Assembly (NCBI GenBank): GCA_949126835.1
Contig: OX421505.1
Span: 7,262,587 to 7,326,586 of the forward strand
DNA length: 64,000 bases
DNA from: Anisus vortex
Taxonomy: Eukaryota > Mollusca > Gastropoda > Planorbidae
Direction of reading: 5' to 3'
The notes under the pieces are model-generated. The model had not been told where the DNA came from. It saw only the letters and a program-made list of their open reading frames with translations, and did no database searches. Of this stretch, positions 27,380 to 44,000 are shown piece by piece; position 1 is the stretch's first letter; every line of letters begins with the position of its first letter. The position numbers and the translations under genes are program-made.

Positions 27380-30300
27380 ACATAAAAGTGACCAAAAATT
27401 AACTTTAAACCAAAAAAGGGACTAAATATTCACTTTAAACATAAAAGTAACTAAATATTCTCTTTCAACATAAAAATGACTAAATATCACAATTTTAACA
27501 TAAAAGTTACTAAATATTCACTTTAAACATAAAAATGACTAAATATTCACACTTTAAACATAAAAGTGACTAAATATTAACATTAAACATAAAAGTGACT
27601 AAATATTCACTTTAAACATAAAAGTGACTAAATATTTACTTTAAACATCAAAGTGACTAAATATTCACACTTTAAACATAAAAGTGACTAAATATACACT
27701 TTAAACATAAAAGTGACTAAATATTCACACTTTAAACATAAAAGTGACTTAATATTCACTTTAAACATAAAAGTGACTAAATATTAACTTTAAACATAGA
27801 AGTGACTAAATTTTCACTTTAAACTAAAAAGTTTCAAAATATTCACTTTAAACATGAAAATGACTAAATATTCACACTTTAAACATAAAAGTGAGTAAAC
27901 ATTCACTTTAAACATTAAAGTGACTAAATGTTCACTTTAAACATAAAAGTGACTAAACATTCACATTTTAAACATAAAAGTGACTAAATGTTCACTTTAA
28001 ACATAAAAGTGACTAAATATTCACTTTAAACATAAAAGTGAGTAAACATTAACTTTAAACAAAAAAGTGACTAAATATCACACTTTAAACATAAAAGTGA
28101 CTAAATATTCACTTTTAACATTAAAGTGATTAATGTTCACTTTAAACATAAAAGTGACTAAATATTCGAACTTTAATCATAAAAGTGACCAAATATATTA
28201 ACTTTAAACATAAAAGTGACTAATTATTCACACTTTAAACATAAAAGTGACTAAATATTCACGCTAAACATAAAAGTGACTAAACATTTACTTTAACATA
28301 AAAGTGACTAAATATTAACTTTAAACATAAAAAGGACTAAATATTCACTTTAAACATAAAAGTGAATAAATATTTACTTTAAACATAAAAGTGACTAAAT
28401 ATTCACTTTAAACATAAGTGACTAAATATTCACACTTTAAACATAAAAGTGATTAAATATTAACTTTAAACATAAAAGTGACTAAATATTCACACTTTAA
28501 ACATAAAAGTGACTTAATATACACTTTAAACATAAAAGTGACTAAATATTAACTTTAAACATAGAAGTGACTAAATATTCATTTTAAACATAAAAGTTAC
28601 TAAATATTCACTTTAGACATAAAAATGACTAAATATTCACACTTTAAACATAAAAGTGACTAAATATTCACTTTAAACATTAAAGTGACTAAATATTCAC
28701 TCTTTAAACATAAAAGTGACTAAATATTCACTTTAAACATAAAAGTGACTAAACATTTACTTTAAACATTAAAGTGACTTAATATTCACTTTAAACATAC
28801 AAGTAACTAAATATTCACTTTGAACATTCAAGTGACTAAATATTCACACTTTAAACATAAAAGTGACTAAATATTCACTTTAAACATAAAAGTGACTAAA
28901 CATTTACTTTAAACATAAAAGTGACTAAATATTAACTTTAAACATAAAAGTGACTAAATATTCACTTTAAACATAAAAGTGACTAAATATTAACTTTAAA
29001 CATAAAAGTGACTAAATATTCACTTTAAACATAAAAGTGACTAAATATTCACTTTAAACATAAAAGTTACTAAATATTCACTTTAAACATAAAAATGACC
29101 AAATATTCACACTTTAAACATAAAAGTGACTAAATATTAACATTAAACATAAAAGTGACTAAATATTCACTTTAAACATAAAAGTGACTAAATATTTACT
29201 TTAAACATCAAAGTGACTAAATATTCACACTTTAAACATAAAAGTGACTAAATATACACTTTAAACATAAAAGTGACTAAATATTCACACTTTAAACATA
29301 AAAGTGACTTAATATTCACTTTAAACATAAAAGTGACTAAATATTAACTTTAAACATAGAAGTGACTAAATTTTCACTTTAAACTAAAAAGTTTCAAAAT
29401 ATTCACTTTAAACATGAAAATGACTAAATATTCACACTTTAAACATAAAAGTGAGTAAACATTCACTTTAAACATTAAAGTGACTAAATGTTCACTTTAA
29501 ACATAAAAGTGACTAAATATTCACTTTAAACATAAAAGTGAGTAAACATTAACTTTAAACAAAAAAGTGACTAAATATCACACTTTAAACATAAAAGTGA
29601 CTAAATATTCACTTTTAACATTAAAGTGATTAATGTTCACTTTAAACATAAAAGTGACTAAATATTCGAACTTTAATCATAAAAGTGACCAAATATATTA
29701 ACTTTAAACATAAAAGTGACTAATTATTCACACTTTAAACATAAAAGTGACTAAATATTCACGCTAAACATAAAAGTGACTAAACATTTACTTTAACATA
29801 AAAGTGACTAAATATTAACTTTAAACATAAAAAGGACTAAATATTCACTTTAAACATAAAAGTGAATAAATATTTACTTTAAACATAAAAGTGACTAAAT
29901 ATTCACTTTAAACATAAGTGACTAAATATTCACACTTTAAACATAAAAGTGATTAAATATTAACTTTAAACATAAAAGTGACTAAATATTCACACTTTAA
30001 ACATAAAAGTGACTTAATATACACTTTAAACATAAAAGTGACTAAATATTAACTTTAAACATAGAAGTGACTAAATATTCATTTTAAACATAAAAGTTAC
30101 TAAATATTCACTTTAGACATAAAAATGACTAAATATTCACACTTTAAACATAAAAGTGACTAAATATTCACTTTAAACATTAAAGTGACTAAATATTCAC
30201 TCTTTAAACATAAAAGTGACTAAATATTCACTTTAAACATAAAAGTGACTAAACATTTACTTTAAACATTAAAGTGACTTAATATTCACTTTAAACATAC

Positions 30301-33300
30301 AAGTAACTAAATATTCACTTTGAACATTCAAGTGACTAAATATTCACACTTTAAACATAAAAGTGACTAAATATTCACTTTAAACATAAAAGTGACTAAA
30401 CATTTACTTTAAACATAAAAGTGACTAAATATTAACTTTAAACATAAAAGTGACTAAATATTCACTTTAAACATAAAAGTGACTAAATATTAACTTTAAA
30501 CATAAAAGTGACTAAATATTCACTTTAAACATAAAAGTGACTAAATATTCACTTTAAACATAAAAGTTACTAAATATTCACTTTAAACATAAAAATGACC
30601 AAATATTCACACTTTAAACATAAAAGTGACTAAATATTCACTTTAAACATAAAAGTGACTAAATATTCATTTCAAACATAAAAGTGACTAAAAATTCATT
30701 TTAAACATAAAAGTTACTAAATATTCACTTTTAACATAAACATGACTAAATATTCACACTTTTAACATAAAAGTGACTAAATATTCTTTTTTAACATAAA
30801 AGTGACTAAATAATCACTTTAAACATAAAAGTGACTAAATGTTCACTTTAAACATAAAAGTGACTAAATATTCGCTTTAAACATAAAAGTGAGTAAACAT
30901 TCACTTTCAACCAAAAAGTAACTAAATATACACTTTAAAAAAAAAGTGACTAAATATTCATTATAAACAAAAAAGTGACTAAATATTCACTTTAAACATA
31001 AAAGTAACTAAATATTCTCTTTCAGCATAAAATAGACTAAATATTCACTTTAAACATAAAAGTGACTAAATATTCACTTTAAACATAAAAGTGACTAAAT
31101 ATTCACTTTAAACACAAAAGTGACTAAATATTCACTTTAAACATAAAAATGACTAAATATTCACACTTTAAACATAAAAGTGACTAAATATTCACTTTAA
31201 ACATAAAAGTGACTAAATATTCACTTTAAACATAAAAGTGACCAAAAATTTAATTTAAACCAAAAAAGGGACTAAATATTCACTTTAAACATAAAAGTAA
31301 CTAAATATTCTCTTTCAACATAAAAATGACTAAATATCACAATTTTAACATAAAAGTTACTAAATATTCACTTTAAACATAAAAATGACTAAATATTCAC
31401 ACTTTAAACATAAAAGTGACTAAATATTAACATTAAACATAAAAGTGACTAAATATTCACTTTAAACATAAAAGTGACTAAATATTTACTTTAAACATCA
31501 AAGTGACTAAATATTCACACTTTAAACATAAAAGTGACTAAATATACACTTTAAACATAAAAGTGACTAAATATTCACACTTAAAACATAAAAGTGACTT
31601 AATATTCACTTTAAACATAAAAGTGACTAAATATTAACTTTAAACATAGAAGTGACTAAATTTTCACTTTAAACTAAAAAGTTTCAAAATATTCACTTTA
31701 AACATGAAAATGACTAAATATTCACACTTTAAACATAAAAGTGAGTAAACATTCACTTTAAACATTAAAGTGACTAAATGTTCACTTTAAACATAAAAGT
31801 GACTAAATATTCACACTTTAAACATAAAAGTGACTAAATGTTCACTTTAAACATAAAAGTGACTAAATATTCACTTTAAACATAAAAGTGAGTAAACATT
31901 AACTTTAAACAAAAAAGTGACTAAATATCACACTTTAAACATAAAAGTGACTAAATATTCACTTTTAACATTAAAGTGATTAATGTTCACTTTAAACATA
32001 AAAGTGACTAAATATTCGAACTTTAATCATAAAAGTGACCAAATATATTAACTTTAAACATAAAAGTGACTAATTATTCACACTTTAAACATAAAAGTGA
32101 CTAAATATTCACGCTAAACATAAAAGTGACTAAACATTTACTTTAACATAAAAGTGACTAAATATTAACTTTAAACATAAAAAGGACTAAATATTCACTT
32201 TAAACATAAAAGTGATTAAATATTAACTTTAAGCATAAAAGTGACTAAATATTCACACTTTAAACATAAAAGTGACTTAATATACACTTTAAACATAAAA
32301 GTGACTAAATATTAACTTTAAACATAGAAGTGACTAAATATTCATTTTAAACATAAAAGTTACTAAATATTCACTTTAGACATAAAAATGACTAAATAGT
32401 CACACTTTAAACATAAAAGTGACTAAATATTCACTTTAAACATTAAAGTGACTAAATATTCACTCTTTAAACATAAAAGTGACTAAATATTCACTTTAAA
32501 CATAAAAGTGACTAAACATTTACTTTAAACATTAAAGTGACTTAATATTCACTTTAAACATACAAGTAACTAAATATTCACTTTGAACATTCAAGTGACT
32601 AAATATTCACACTTTAAACATAAAAGTGACTAAATATTCACTTTAAACATAAAAGTGACTAAACATTTACTTTAAACATAAAAGTGACTAAATATTAACT
32701 TTAAACATAAAAGTGACTAAATATTCACTTTAAACATAAAAGTGACTAAATATTAACTTTAAACATAAAAGTGACTAAATATTCACTTTAAACATAAAAG
32801 TGACTAAATATTCACTTTAAACATAAAAGTTACTAAATATTCACTTTAAACATAAAAATGACCAAATATTCACACTTTAAACATAAAAGTGACTAAATAT
32901 TAACATTAAACATAAAAGTGACTAAATATTCACTTTAAACATAAAAGTGACTAAATATTTACTTTAAACATCAAAGTGACTAAATATTCACACTTTAAAC
33001 ATAAAAGTGACTAAATATACACTTTAAACATAAAAGTGACTAAATATTCACACTTTAAACATAAAAGTGACTTAATATTCACTTTAAACATAAAAGTGAC
33101 TAAATATTAACTTTAAACATAGAAGTGACTAAATTTTCACTTTAAACTAAAAAGTTTCAAAATATTCACTTTAAACATGAAAATGACTAAATATTCACAC
33201 TTTAAACATAAAAGTGAGTAAACATTCACTTTAAACATTAAAGTGACTAAATGTTCACTTTAAACATAAAAGTGACTAAACATTCACACTTTAAACATAA

Positions 33301-35000
33301 AAGTGACTAAATGTTCACTTTAAACATAAAAGTGACTAAATATTCACTTTAAACATAAAAGTGAGTAAACATTAACTTTAAACAAAAAAGTGACTAAATA
33401 TCACACTTTAAACATAAAAGTGACTAAATATTCACTTTTAACATTAAAGTGATTAATGTTCACTTTAAACATAAAAGTGACTAAATATTCGAACTTTAAT
33501 CATAAAAGTGACCAAATATATTAACTTTAAACATAAAAGTGACTAATTATTCACACTTTAAACATAAAAGTGACTAAATATTCACGCTAAACATAAAAGT
33601 GACTAAACATTTACTTTAACATAAAAGTGACTAAATATTAACTTTAAACATAAAAAGGACTAAATATTCACTTTAAACATAAAAGTGAATAAATATTTAC
33701 TTTAAACATAAAAGTGACTAAATATTCACTTTAAACATAAGTGACTAAATATTCACACTTTAAACATAAAAGTGATTAAATATTAACTTTAAACATAAAA
33801 GTGACTAAATATTCACACTTTAAACATAAAAGTGACTTAATATACACTTTAAACATAAAAGTGACTAAATATTAACTTTAAACATAGAAGTGACTAAATA
33901 TTCATTTTAAACATAAAAGTTACTAAATATTCACTTTAGACATAAAAATGACTAAATATTCACACTTTAAACATAAAAGTGACTAAATATTCACTCTTTA
34001 AACATAAAAGTGACTAAATATTCACTTTAAACATAAAAGTGACTAAACATTTACTTTAAACATTAAAGTGACTTAATATTCACTTTAAACATACAAGTAA
34101 CTCAATATTCACTTTGAACATTCAAGTGACTAAATATTCACACTTTAAACATAAAAGTGACTAAATATTCACTTTAAACATAAAAGTGACTAAACATTTA
34201 CTTTAAACATAAAAGTGACTAAATATTAACTTTAAACATAAAAGTGACTAAATATTCACTTTAAACATAAAAGTGACTAAATATTAACTTTAAACATAAA
34301 AGTGACTAAATATTCACTTTAAACATAAAAGTGACTAAATATTCACTTTAAACATAAAAGTTACTAAATATTCACTTTAAACATAAAAATGACCAAATAT
34401 TCACATTTTAAACATAAAAGTGACTAAATATTCACTTTAAACATAAAAGTGACTAAATATTCATTTCAAACATAAAAGTGACTAAAAATTCATTTTAAAC
34501 ATAAAAGTTACTAAATATTCACTTTTAACATAAACATGACTAAATATTCACACTTTTAACATAAAAGTGACTAAATATTCTTTTTTAACATAAAAGTGAC
34601 TAAATAATCACTTTAAACATAAAAGTGACTAAATGTTCACTTTAAACATAAAAGTGACTAAATATTCGCTTTAAACATAAAAGTGAGTAAACATTCACTT
34701 TCAACCAAAAAGTAACTAAATATACACTTTAAAAAAAAAGTGACTAAATATTCATTATAAACAAAAAAGTGACTAAATATTCACTTTAAACATAAAAGTA
34801 ACTAAATATTCTCTTTCAGCATAAAATAGACTAAATATTCACTTTAAACATAAAAGTGACTAAATATTCACTTTAAACATAAAAGTGACTAAATATTCAC
34901 TTTAAACACAAAAGTGACTAAATATTCACTTTAAACATAAAAATGACTAAATATTCACACTTTAAACATAAAAGTGACTAAATATTCACTTTAAACATAA
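27380..35000 (+). repeat. HOR block E: two copies of a roughly 3.8-kb unit
   Basis: ACCAAAAAT at 27391 pairs with 31241 and GATTAATG at 28128 with 31978, both 3,850 bp apart. After an 87-bp loss in the second copy near 32210 the spacing is 3,763 bp (CTCTTTAAAC 28700 to 32463; GACC 29097 to 32860). It becomes 3,823 bp where the second copy carries two more monomers (29628 to 33451). It falls to 3,794 bp where the second copy lacks one monomer (30200 to 33994; 30671 to 34465). Every change is a whole number of monomers. The units meet near 31.2 kb, and the second overlaps the start of block F. Confidence 0.85.
27842..30610 (+). repeat. 1,500/1,560-bp tandem duplication within the first block E unit
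   Basis: GATTAATG at 28128 recurs at 29628 and CTCTTTAAAC at 28700 recurs at 30200, both exactly 1,500 bp apart; the sequence between is almost identical. On the left the spacing is 1,560 bp (AACATGAAAATG near 27850 to 29410), because the first copy has two more monomers near 27960-28018. The junction is near 29.1-29.4 kb, inside a run of consensus-like monomers. Confidence 0.87.
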
Positions 35001-38000
35001 AAGTGACTAAATATTCACACTTAAAACATAAAAGTGACTTAATATTCACTTTAAACATAAAAGTGACTAAATATTAACTTTAAACATAGAAGTGACTAAA
35101 TTTTCACTTTAAACTAAAAAGTTTCAAAATATTCACTTTAAACATGAAAATGACTAAATATTCACACTTTAAACATAAAAGTGAGTAAACATTCACTTTA
35201 AACATTAAAGTGACTAAATGTTCACTTTAAACATAAAAGTGACTAAATATTCACACTTTAAACATAAAAGTGACTAAATGTTCACTTTAAACATAAAAGT
35301 GACTAAATATTCACTTTAAACATAAAAGTGAGTAAACATTAACTTTAAACAAAAAAGTGACTAAATATCACACTTTAAACATAAAAGTGACTAAATATTC
35401 ACTTTTAACATTAAAGTGATTAATGTTCACTTTAAACATAAAAGTGACTAAATATTCGAACTTTAATCATAAAAGTGACCAAATATATTAACTTTAAACA
35501 TAAAAGTGACTAATTATTCACACTTTAAACATAAAAGTGACTAAATAATCACGCTAAACATAAAAGTGACTAAACATTTACTTTAACATAAAAGTGACTA
35601 AATATTAACTTTAAACATAAAAAGGACTAAATATTCACTTTAAACATAAAAGTGAATAAATATTTACTTTAAACATAAAAGTGACTAAATATTCACTTTA
35701 AACATAAGTGACTAAATATTCACACTTTAAACATAAAAGTGATTAAATATTAACTTTAAACATAAAAGTGACTAAATATTCACACTTTAAACATAAAAGT
35801 GACTTAATATACACTTTAAACATAAAAGTGACTAAATATTAACTTTAAACATAGAAGTGACTAAATATTCATTTTAAACATAAAAGTTACTAAATATTCA
35901 CTTTAGACATAAAAATGACTAAATATTCACACTTTAAACATAAAAGTGACTAAATATTCACTTTAAACATTAAAGTGACTAAATATTCACTCTTTAAACA
36001 TAAAAGTGACTAAATATTTACTTTAAACATAAAAGTGACTAAACATTTACTTTAAACATCAAAGTGACTAAATATTCACACTTTAAACATAAAAGTGACT
36101 AAATATACACTTTAAACATAAAAGTGACTAAATATTCACACTTTAAACATAAAAGTGACTTAATATTCACTTTAAACATAAAAGTGACTAAATATTAACT
36201 TTAAACATAGAAGTGACTAAATTTTCACTTTAAACTAAAAAGTTTCAAAATATTCACTTTAAACATGAAAATGACTAAATATTCACACTTTAAACATAAA
36301 AGTGAGTAAACATTCACTTTAAACATTAAAGTGACTAAATGTTCACTTTAAACATAAAAGTGACTAAATATTCACACTTTAAACATAAAAGTGACTAAAT
36401 GTTCACTTTAAACATAAAAGTGACTAAATATTCACTTTAAACATAAAAGTGAGTAAACATTAACTTTAAACAAAAAAGTGACTAAATATCACACTTTAAA
36501 CATAAAAGTGACTAAATATTCACTTTTAACATTAAAGTGATTAATGTTCACTTTAAACATAAAAGTGACTAAATATTCGAACTTTAATCATAAAAGTGAC
36601 CAAATATATTAACTTTAAACATAAAAGTGACTAATTATTCACACTTTAAACATAAAAGTGACTAAATATTCACGCTAAACATAAAAGTGACTAAACATTT
36701 ACTTTAACATAAAAGTGACTAAATATTAACTTTAAACATAAAAAGGACTAAATATTCACTTTAAACATAAAAGTGAATAAATATTTACTTTAAACATAAA
36801 AGTGACTAAATATTCACTTTAAACATAAGTGACTAAATATTCACACTTTAAACATAAAAGTGATTAAATATTAACTTTAAACATAAAAGTGACTAAATAT
36901 TCACACTTTAAACATAAAAGTGACTTAATATACACTTTAAACATAAAAGTGACTAAATATTAACTTTAAACATAGAAGTGACTAAATATTCATTTTAAAC
37001 ATAAAAGTTACTAAATATTCACTTTAGACATAAAAATGACTAAATATTCACACTTTAAACATAAAAGTGACTAAATATTCACTTTAAACATTAAAGTGAC
37101 TAAATATTCACTCTTTAAACATAAAAGTGACTAAATATTTACTTTAAACATAAAAGTGACTAAACATTTACTTTAAACATCAAAGTGACTAAATATTCAC
37201 ACTTTAAACATAAAAGTGACTAAATATACACTTTAAACATAAAAGTGACTAAATATTCACTTTTAACATTAAAGTGATTAATGTTCACTTTAAACATAAA
37301 AGTGACTAAATATTCGAACTTTAATCATAAAAGTGACCAAATATATTAACTTTAAACATAAAAGTGACTAAATATTCACTTTAAACATAAAAGTGAGTAA
37401 ACATTAACTTTAAACAAAAAAGTGACTAAATATCACACTTTAAACATAAAAGTGACTAAATATTCACTTTTAACATTAAAGTGATTAATGTTCACTTTAA
37501 ACATAAAAGTGACTAAATATTCGAACTTTAATCATAAAAGTGAATAAATATTTACTTTAAACATAAAAGTGACTAAATATTCACTTTAAACATAAGTGAC
37601 TAAATATTCACACTTTAAACATAAAAGTGATTAAATATTAACTTTAAACATAAAAGTGACTAAATATTCACACTTTAAACATAAAAGTGACTTAATATAC
37701 ACTTTAAACATAAAAGTGACTAAATATTAACTTTAAACATAGAAGTGACTAAATATTCATTTTAAACATAAAAGTTACTAAATATTCACTTTAGACATAA
37801 AAATGACTAAATATTCACACTTTAAACATAAAAGTGACTAAATATTCACTTTAAACATTAAAGTGACTAAATATTCACTCTTTAAACATAAAAGTGACTA
37901 AATATTCACTTTAAACATAAAAGTGACTAAACATTTACTTTAAACATTAAAGTGACTTAATATTCACTTTAAACATACAAGTAACTAAATATTCACTTTG

Positions 38001-41000
38001 AACATTCAAGTGACTAAATATTCACACTTTAAACATAAAAGTGACTAAATATTCACTTTAAACATAAAAGTGACTAAACATTTACTTTAAACATAAAAGT
38101 GACTAAATATTAACTTTAAACATAAAAGTGACTAAATATTCACTTTAAACATAAAAGTGACTAAATATTAACTTTAAACATAAAAGTGACTAAATATTCA
38201 CTTTAAACATAAAAGTGACTAAATATTCACTTTAAACATAAAAGTTACTAAATATTCACTTTAAACATAAAAATGACCAAATATTCACACTTTAAACATA
38301 AAAGTGACTAAATATTCACTTTAAACATAAAAGTGACTAAATATTCATTTCAAACATAAAAGTGACTAAAAATTCATTTTAAACATAAAAGTTACTAAAT
38401 ATTCACTTTTAACATAAACATGACTAAATATTCACACTTTTAACATAAAAGTGACTAAATATTCTTTTTTAACATAAAAGTGACTAAATAATCACTTTAA
38501 ACATAAAAGTGACTAAATGTTCACTTTAAACATAAAAGTGACTAAATATTCGCTTTAAACATAAAAGTGAGTAAACATTCACTTTCAACCAAAAAGTAAC
38601 TAAATATACACTTTAAAAAAAAAGTGACTAAATATTCATTATAAACAAAAAAGTGACTAAATATTCACTTTAAACATAAAAGTAACTAAATATTCTCTTT
38701 CAGCATAAAATAGACTAAATATTCACTTTAAACATAAAAGTGACTAAATATTCACTTTAAACATAAAAGTGACTAAATATTCACTTTAAACACAAAAGTG
38801 ACTAAATATTCACTTTAAACATAAAAATGACTAAATATTCACACTTTAAACATAAAAGTGACTAAATATTCACTTTAAACATAAAAGTGACTAAATATTC
38901 ACTTTAAACATAAAAGTGACCAAAAATTAACTTTAAACCAAAAAAGGGACTAAATATTCACTTTAAACATAAAAGTAACTAAATATTCTCTTTCAACATA
39001 AAAATGACTAAATATCACAATTTTAACATAAAAGTTACTAAATATTCACTTTAAACATAAAAATGACTAAATATTCACACTTTAAACATAAAAGTGACTA
39101 AATATTAACATTAAACATAAAAGTGACTAAATATTCACTTTAAACATAAAAGTGACTAAATATTTACTTTAAACATCAAAGTGACTAAATATTCACACTT
39201 TAAACATAAAAGTGACTAAATATACACTTTAAACATAAAAGTGACTAAATATTCACACTTAAAACATAAAAGTGACTTAATATTCACTTTAAACATAAAA
39301 GTGACTAAATATTAACTTTAAACATAGAAGTGACTAAATTTTCACTTTAAACTAAAAAGTTTCAAAATATTCACTTTAAACATGAAAATGACTAAATATT
39401 CACACTTTAAACATAAAAGTGAGTAAACATTCACTTTAAACATTAAAGTGACTAAATGTTCACTTTAAACATAAAAGTGACTAAATATTCACACTTTAAA
39501 CATAAAAGTGACTAAATGTTCACTTTAAACATAAAAGTGACTAAATATTCACTTTAAACATAAAAGTGAGTAAACATTAACTTTAAACAAAAAAGTGACT
39601 AAATATCACACTTTAAACATAAAAGTGACTAAATATTCACTTTTAACATTAAAGTGATTAATGTTCACTTTAAACATAAAAGTGACTAAATATTCGAACT
39701 TTAATCATAAAAGTGACCAAATATATTAACTTTAAACATAAAAGTGACTAATTATTCACACTTTAAACATAAAAGTGACTAAATATTCACGCTAAACATA
39801 AAAGTGACTAAACATTTACTTTAACATAAAAGTGACTAAATATTAACTTTAAACATAAAAAGGACTAAATATTCACTTTAAACATAAAAGTGAATAAATA
39901 TTTACTTTAAACATAAAAGTGACTAAATATTCACTTTAAACATAAGTGACTAAATATTCACACTTTAAACATAAAAGTGATTAAATATTAACTTTAAACA
40001 TAAAAGTGACTAAATATTCACACTTTAAACATAAAAGTGACTTAATATACACTTTAAACATAAAAGTGACTAAATATTAACTTTAAACATAAAAGTGACT
40101 AAATATTCACTTTAAACATAAAAGTGACTAAATATTCACTTTAAACATAAAAGTGACTAAATATTCACTTTAAACACAAAAGTGACTAAATATTCACTTT
40201 AAACATAAAAATGACTAAATATTCACACTTTAAACATAAAAGTGACTAAATATTCACTTTAAACATAAAAGTGACTAAATATTCACACTTAAAACATAAA
40301 AGTGACTTAATATTCACTTTAAACATAAAAGTGACTAAATATTAACTTTAAACATAGAAGTGACTAAATTTTCACTTTAAACTAAAAAGTTTCAAAATAT
40401 TCACTTTAAACATGAAAATGACTAAATATTCACACTTTAAACATAAAAGTGAGTAAACATTCACTTTAAACATTAAAGTGACTAAATGTTCACTTTAAAC
40501 ATAAAAGTGACTAAATATTCACACTTTAAACATAAAAGTGACTAAATGTTCACTTTAAACATAAAAGTGACTAAATATTCACTTTAAACATAAAAGTGAG
40601 TAAACATTAACTTTAAACAAAAAAGTGACTAAATATCACACTTTAAACATAAAAGTGACTAAATATTCACTTTTAACATTAAAGTGATTAATGTTCACTT
40701 TAAACATAAAAGTGACTAAATATTCGAACTTTAATCATAAAAGTGACCAAATATATTAACTTTAAACATAAAAGTGACTAATTATTCACACTTTAAACAT
40801 AAAAGTGACTAAATAATCACGCTAAACATAAAAGTGACTAAACATTTACTTTAACATAAAAGTGACTAAATATTAACTTTAAACATAAAAAGGACTAAAT
40901 ATTCACTTTAAACATAAAAGTGAATAAATATTTACTTTAAACATAAAAGTGACTAAATATTCACTTTAAACATAAGTGACTAAATATTCACACTTTAAAC

Positions 41001-44000
41001 ATAAAAGTGATTAAATATTAACTTTAAACATAAAAGTGACTAAATATTCACACTTTAAACATAAAAGTGACTTAATATACACTTTAAACATAAAAGTGAC
41101 TAAATATTAACTTTAAACATAGAAGTGACTAAATATTCATTTTAAACATAAAAGTTACTAAATATTCACTTTAGACATAAAAATGACTAAATATTCACAC
41201 TTTAAACATAAAAGTGACTAAATATTCACTTTAAACATTAAAGTGACTAAATATTCACTCTTTAAACATAAAAGTGACTAAATATTTACTTTAAACATAA
41301 AAGTGACTAAACATTTACTTTAAACATCAAAGTGACTAAATATTCACACTTTAAACATAAAAGTGACTAAATATACACTTTAAACATAAAAGTGACTAAA
41401 TATTCACACTTTAAACATAAAAGTGACTTAATATTCACTTTAAACATAAAAGTGACTAAATATTAACTTTAAACATAGAAGTGACTAAATTTTCACTTTA
41501 AACTAAAAAGTTTCAAAATATTCACTTTAAACATGAAAATGACTAAATATTCACACTTTAAACATAAAAGTGAGTAAACATTCACTTTAAACATTAAAGT
41601 GACTAAATGTTCACTTTAAACATAAAAGTGACTAAATATTCACACTTTAAACATAAAAGTGACTAAATGTTCACTTTAAACATAAAAGTGACTAAATATT
41701 CACTTTAAACATAAAAGTGAGTAAACATTAACTTTAAACAAAAAAGTGACTAAATATCACACTTTAAACATAAAAGTGACTAAATATTCACTTTTAACAT
41801 TAAAGTGATTAATGTTCACTTTAAACATAAAAGTGACTAAATATTCGAACTTTAATCATAAAAGTGACCAAATATATTAACTTTAAACATAAAAGTGACT
41901 AATTATTCACACTTTAAACATAAAAGTGACTAAATATTTACGCTAAACATAAAAGTGACTAAACATTTACTTTAACATAAAAGTGACTAAATATTAACTT
42001 TAAACGTAAAAAGGACTAAATATTCACTTTAAACATAAAAGTGAATAAATATTTACTTTAAACATAAAAGTGACTAAATATTCACTTTAAACATAAGTGA
42101 CTAAATATTCACACTTTAAACATAAAAGTGATTAAATATTAGCTTTATACATAAAAGTGACTAAATATTCACACTTTAAACATAAAAGTGACTTAATATA
42201 CACTTTAAACATAAAAGTGACTAAATATTAACTTTAAACATAGAAGTGACTAAATATTCATTTTAAACATAAAAGTTACTAAATATTCACTTTAGACATA
42301 AAAATGACTAAATATTCACACTTTAAACATAAAAGTGACTAAATATTCACTTTAAACATTAAAGTGACTAAATATTCACTCTTTAAACATAAAAGTGACT
42401 AAATATTTACTTTAAACATAAAAGTGACTAAACATTTACTTTAAACATCAAAGTGACTAAATATTCACACTTTAAACATAAAAGTGACTAAATATACACT
42501 TTAAACATAAAAGTGACTAAATATTCACTTTTAACATTAAAGTGATTAATGTTCACTTTAAACATAAAAGTGACTAAATATTCGAACTTTAATCATAAAA
42601 GTGACCAAATATATTAACTTTAAACATAAAAGTGACTAAATATTCACTTTAAACATAAAAGTGAGTAAACATTAACTTTAAACAAAAAAGTGACTAAATA
42701 TCACACTTTAAACATAAAAGTGACTAAATATTCACTTTTAACATTAAAGTGATTAATGTTCACTTTAAACATAAAAGTGACTAAATATTCGAACTTTAAT
42801 CATAAAAGTGAATAAATATTTACTTTAAACATAAAAGTGACTAAATATTCACTTTAAACATAAGTGACTAAATATTCACACTTTAAACATAAAAGTGATT
42901 AAATATTAACTTTAAACATAAAAGTGACTAAATATTCACACTTTAAACATAAAAGTGACTTAATATACACTTTAAACATAAAAGTGACTAAATATTAACT
43001 TTAAACATAGAAGTGACTAAATATTCATTTTAAACATAAAAGTTACTAAATATTCACTTTAGACATAAAAATGACTAAATATTCACACTTTAAACATAAA
43101 AGTGACTAAATATTCACTTTAAACATTAAAGTGACTAAATATTCACTCTTTAAACATAAAAGTGACTAAATATTCACTTTAAACATAAAAGTGACTAAAC
43201 ATTTACTTTAAACATTAAAGTGACTTAATATTCACTTTAAACATACAAGTAACTAAATATTCACTTTGAACATTCAAGTGACTAAATATTCACACTTTAA
43301 ACATAAAAGTGACTAAATATTCACTTTAAACATAAAAGTGACTAAACATTTACTTTAAACATAAAAGTGACTAAATATTAACTTTAAACATAAAAGTGAC
43401 TAAATATTCACTTTAAACATAAAAGTGACTAAATATTAACTTTAAACATAAAAGTGACTAAATATTCACTTTAAACATAAAAGTGACTAAATATTCACTT
43501 TAAACATAAAAGTTACTAAATATTCACTTTAAACATAAAAATGACCAAATATTCACACTTTAAACATAAAAGTGACTAAATATTCACTTTAAACATAAAA
43601 GTGACTAAATATTCATTTCAAACATAAAAGTGACTAAAAATTCATTTTAAACATAAAAGTTACTAAATATTCACTTTTAACATAAACATGACTAAATATT
43701 CACACTTTTAACATAAAAGTGACTAAATATTCTTTTTTAACATAAAAGTGACTAAATAATCACTTTAAACATAAAAGTGACTAAATGTTCACTTTAAACA
43801 TAAAAGTGACTAAATATTCGCTTTAAACATAAAAGTGAGTAAACATTCACTTTCAACCAAAAAGTAACTAAATATACACTTTAAAAAAAAAGTGACTAAA
43901 TATTCATTATAAACAAAAAAGTGACTAAATATTCACTTTAAACATAAAAGTAACTAAATATTCTCTTTCAGCATAAAATAGACTAAATATTCACTTTAAA

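Larger units (their letters stand above)
25036..27900 (+). repeat. HOR block D: two copies of a 1,382-bp unit, the second containing the gap
   Basis: TCAATTTAAACATAAG near 25036 recurs at 26418, 1,382 bp later, and the spacing still holds at the gap edge (25756 to 27138). The left unit ends in GTGAGTAAACA and runs in register into TCAATTT at about 26411-26420, which marks the duplication junction. Beyond the N run the second copy resumes at 27339, matching 25853, and continues to about 27900, where it diverges into block E. If the N run is replaced by 96 bp, the 1,382-bp spacing is restored exactly. Confidence 0.9.
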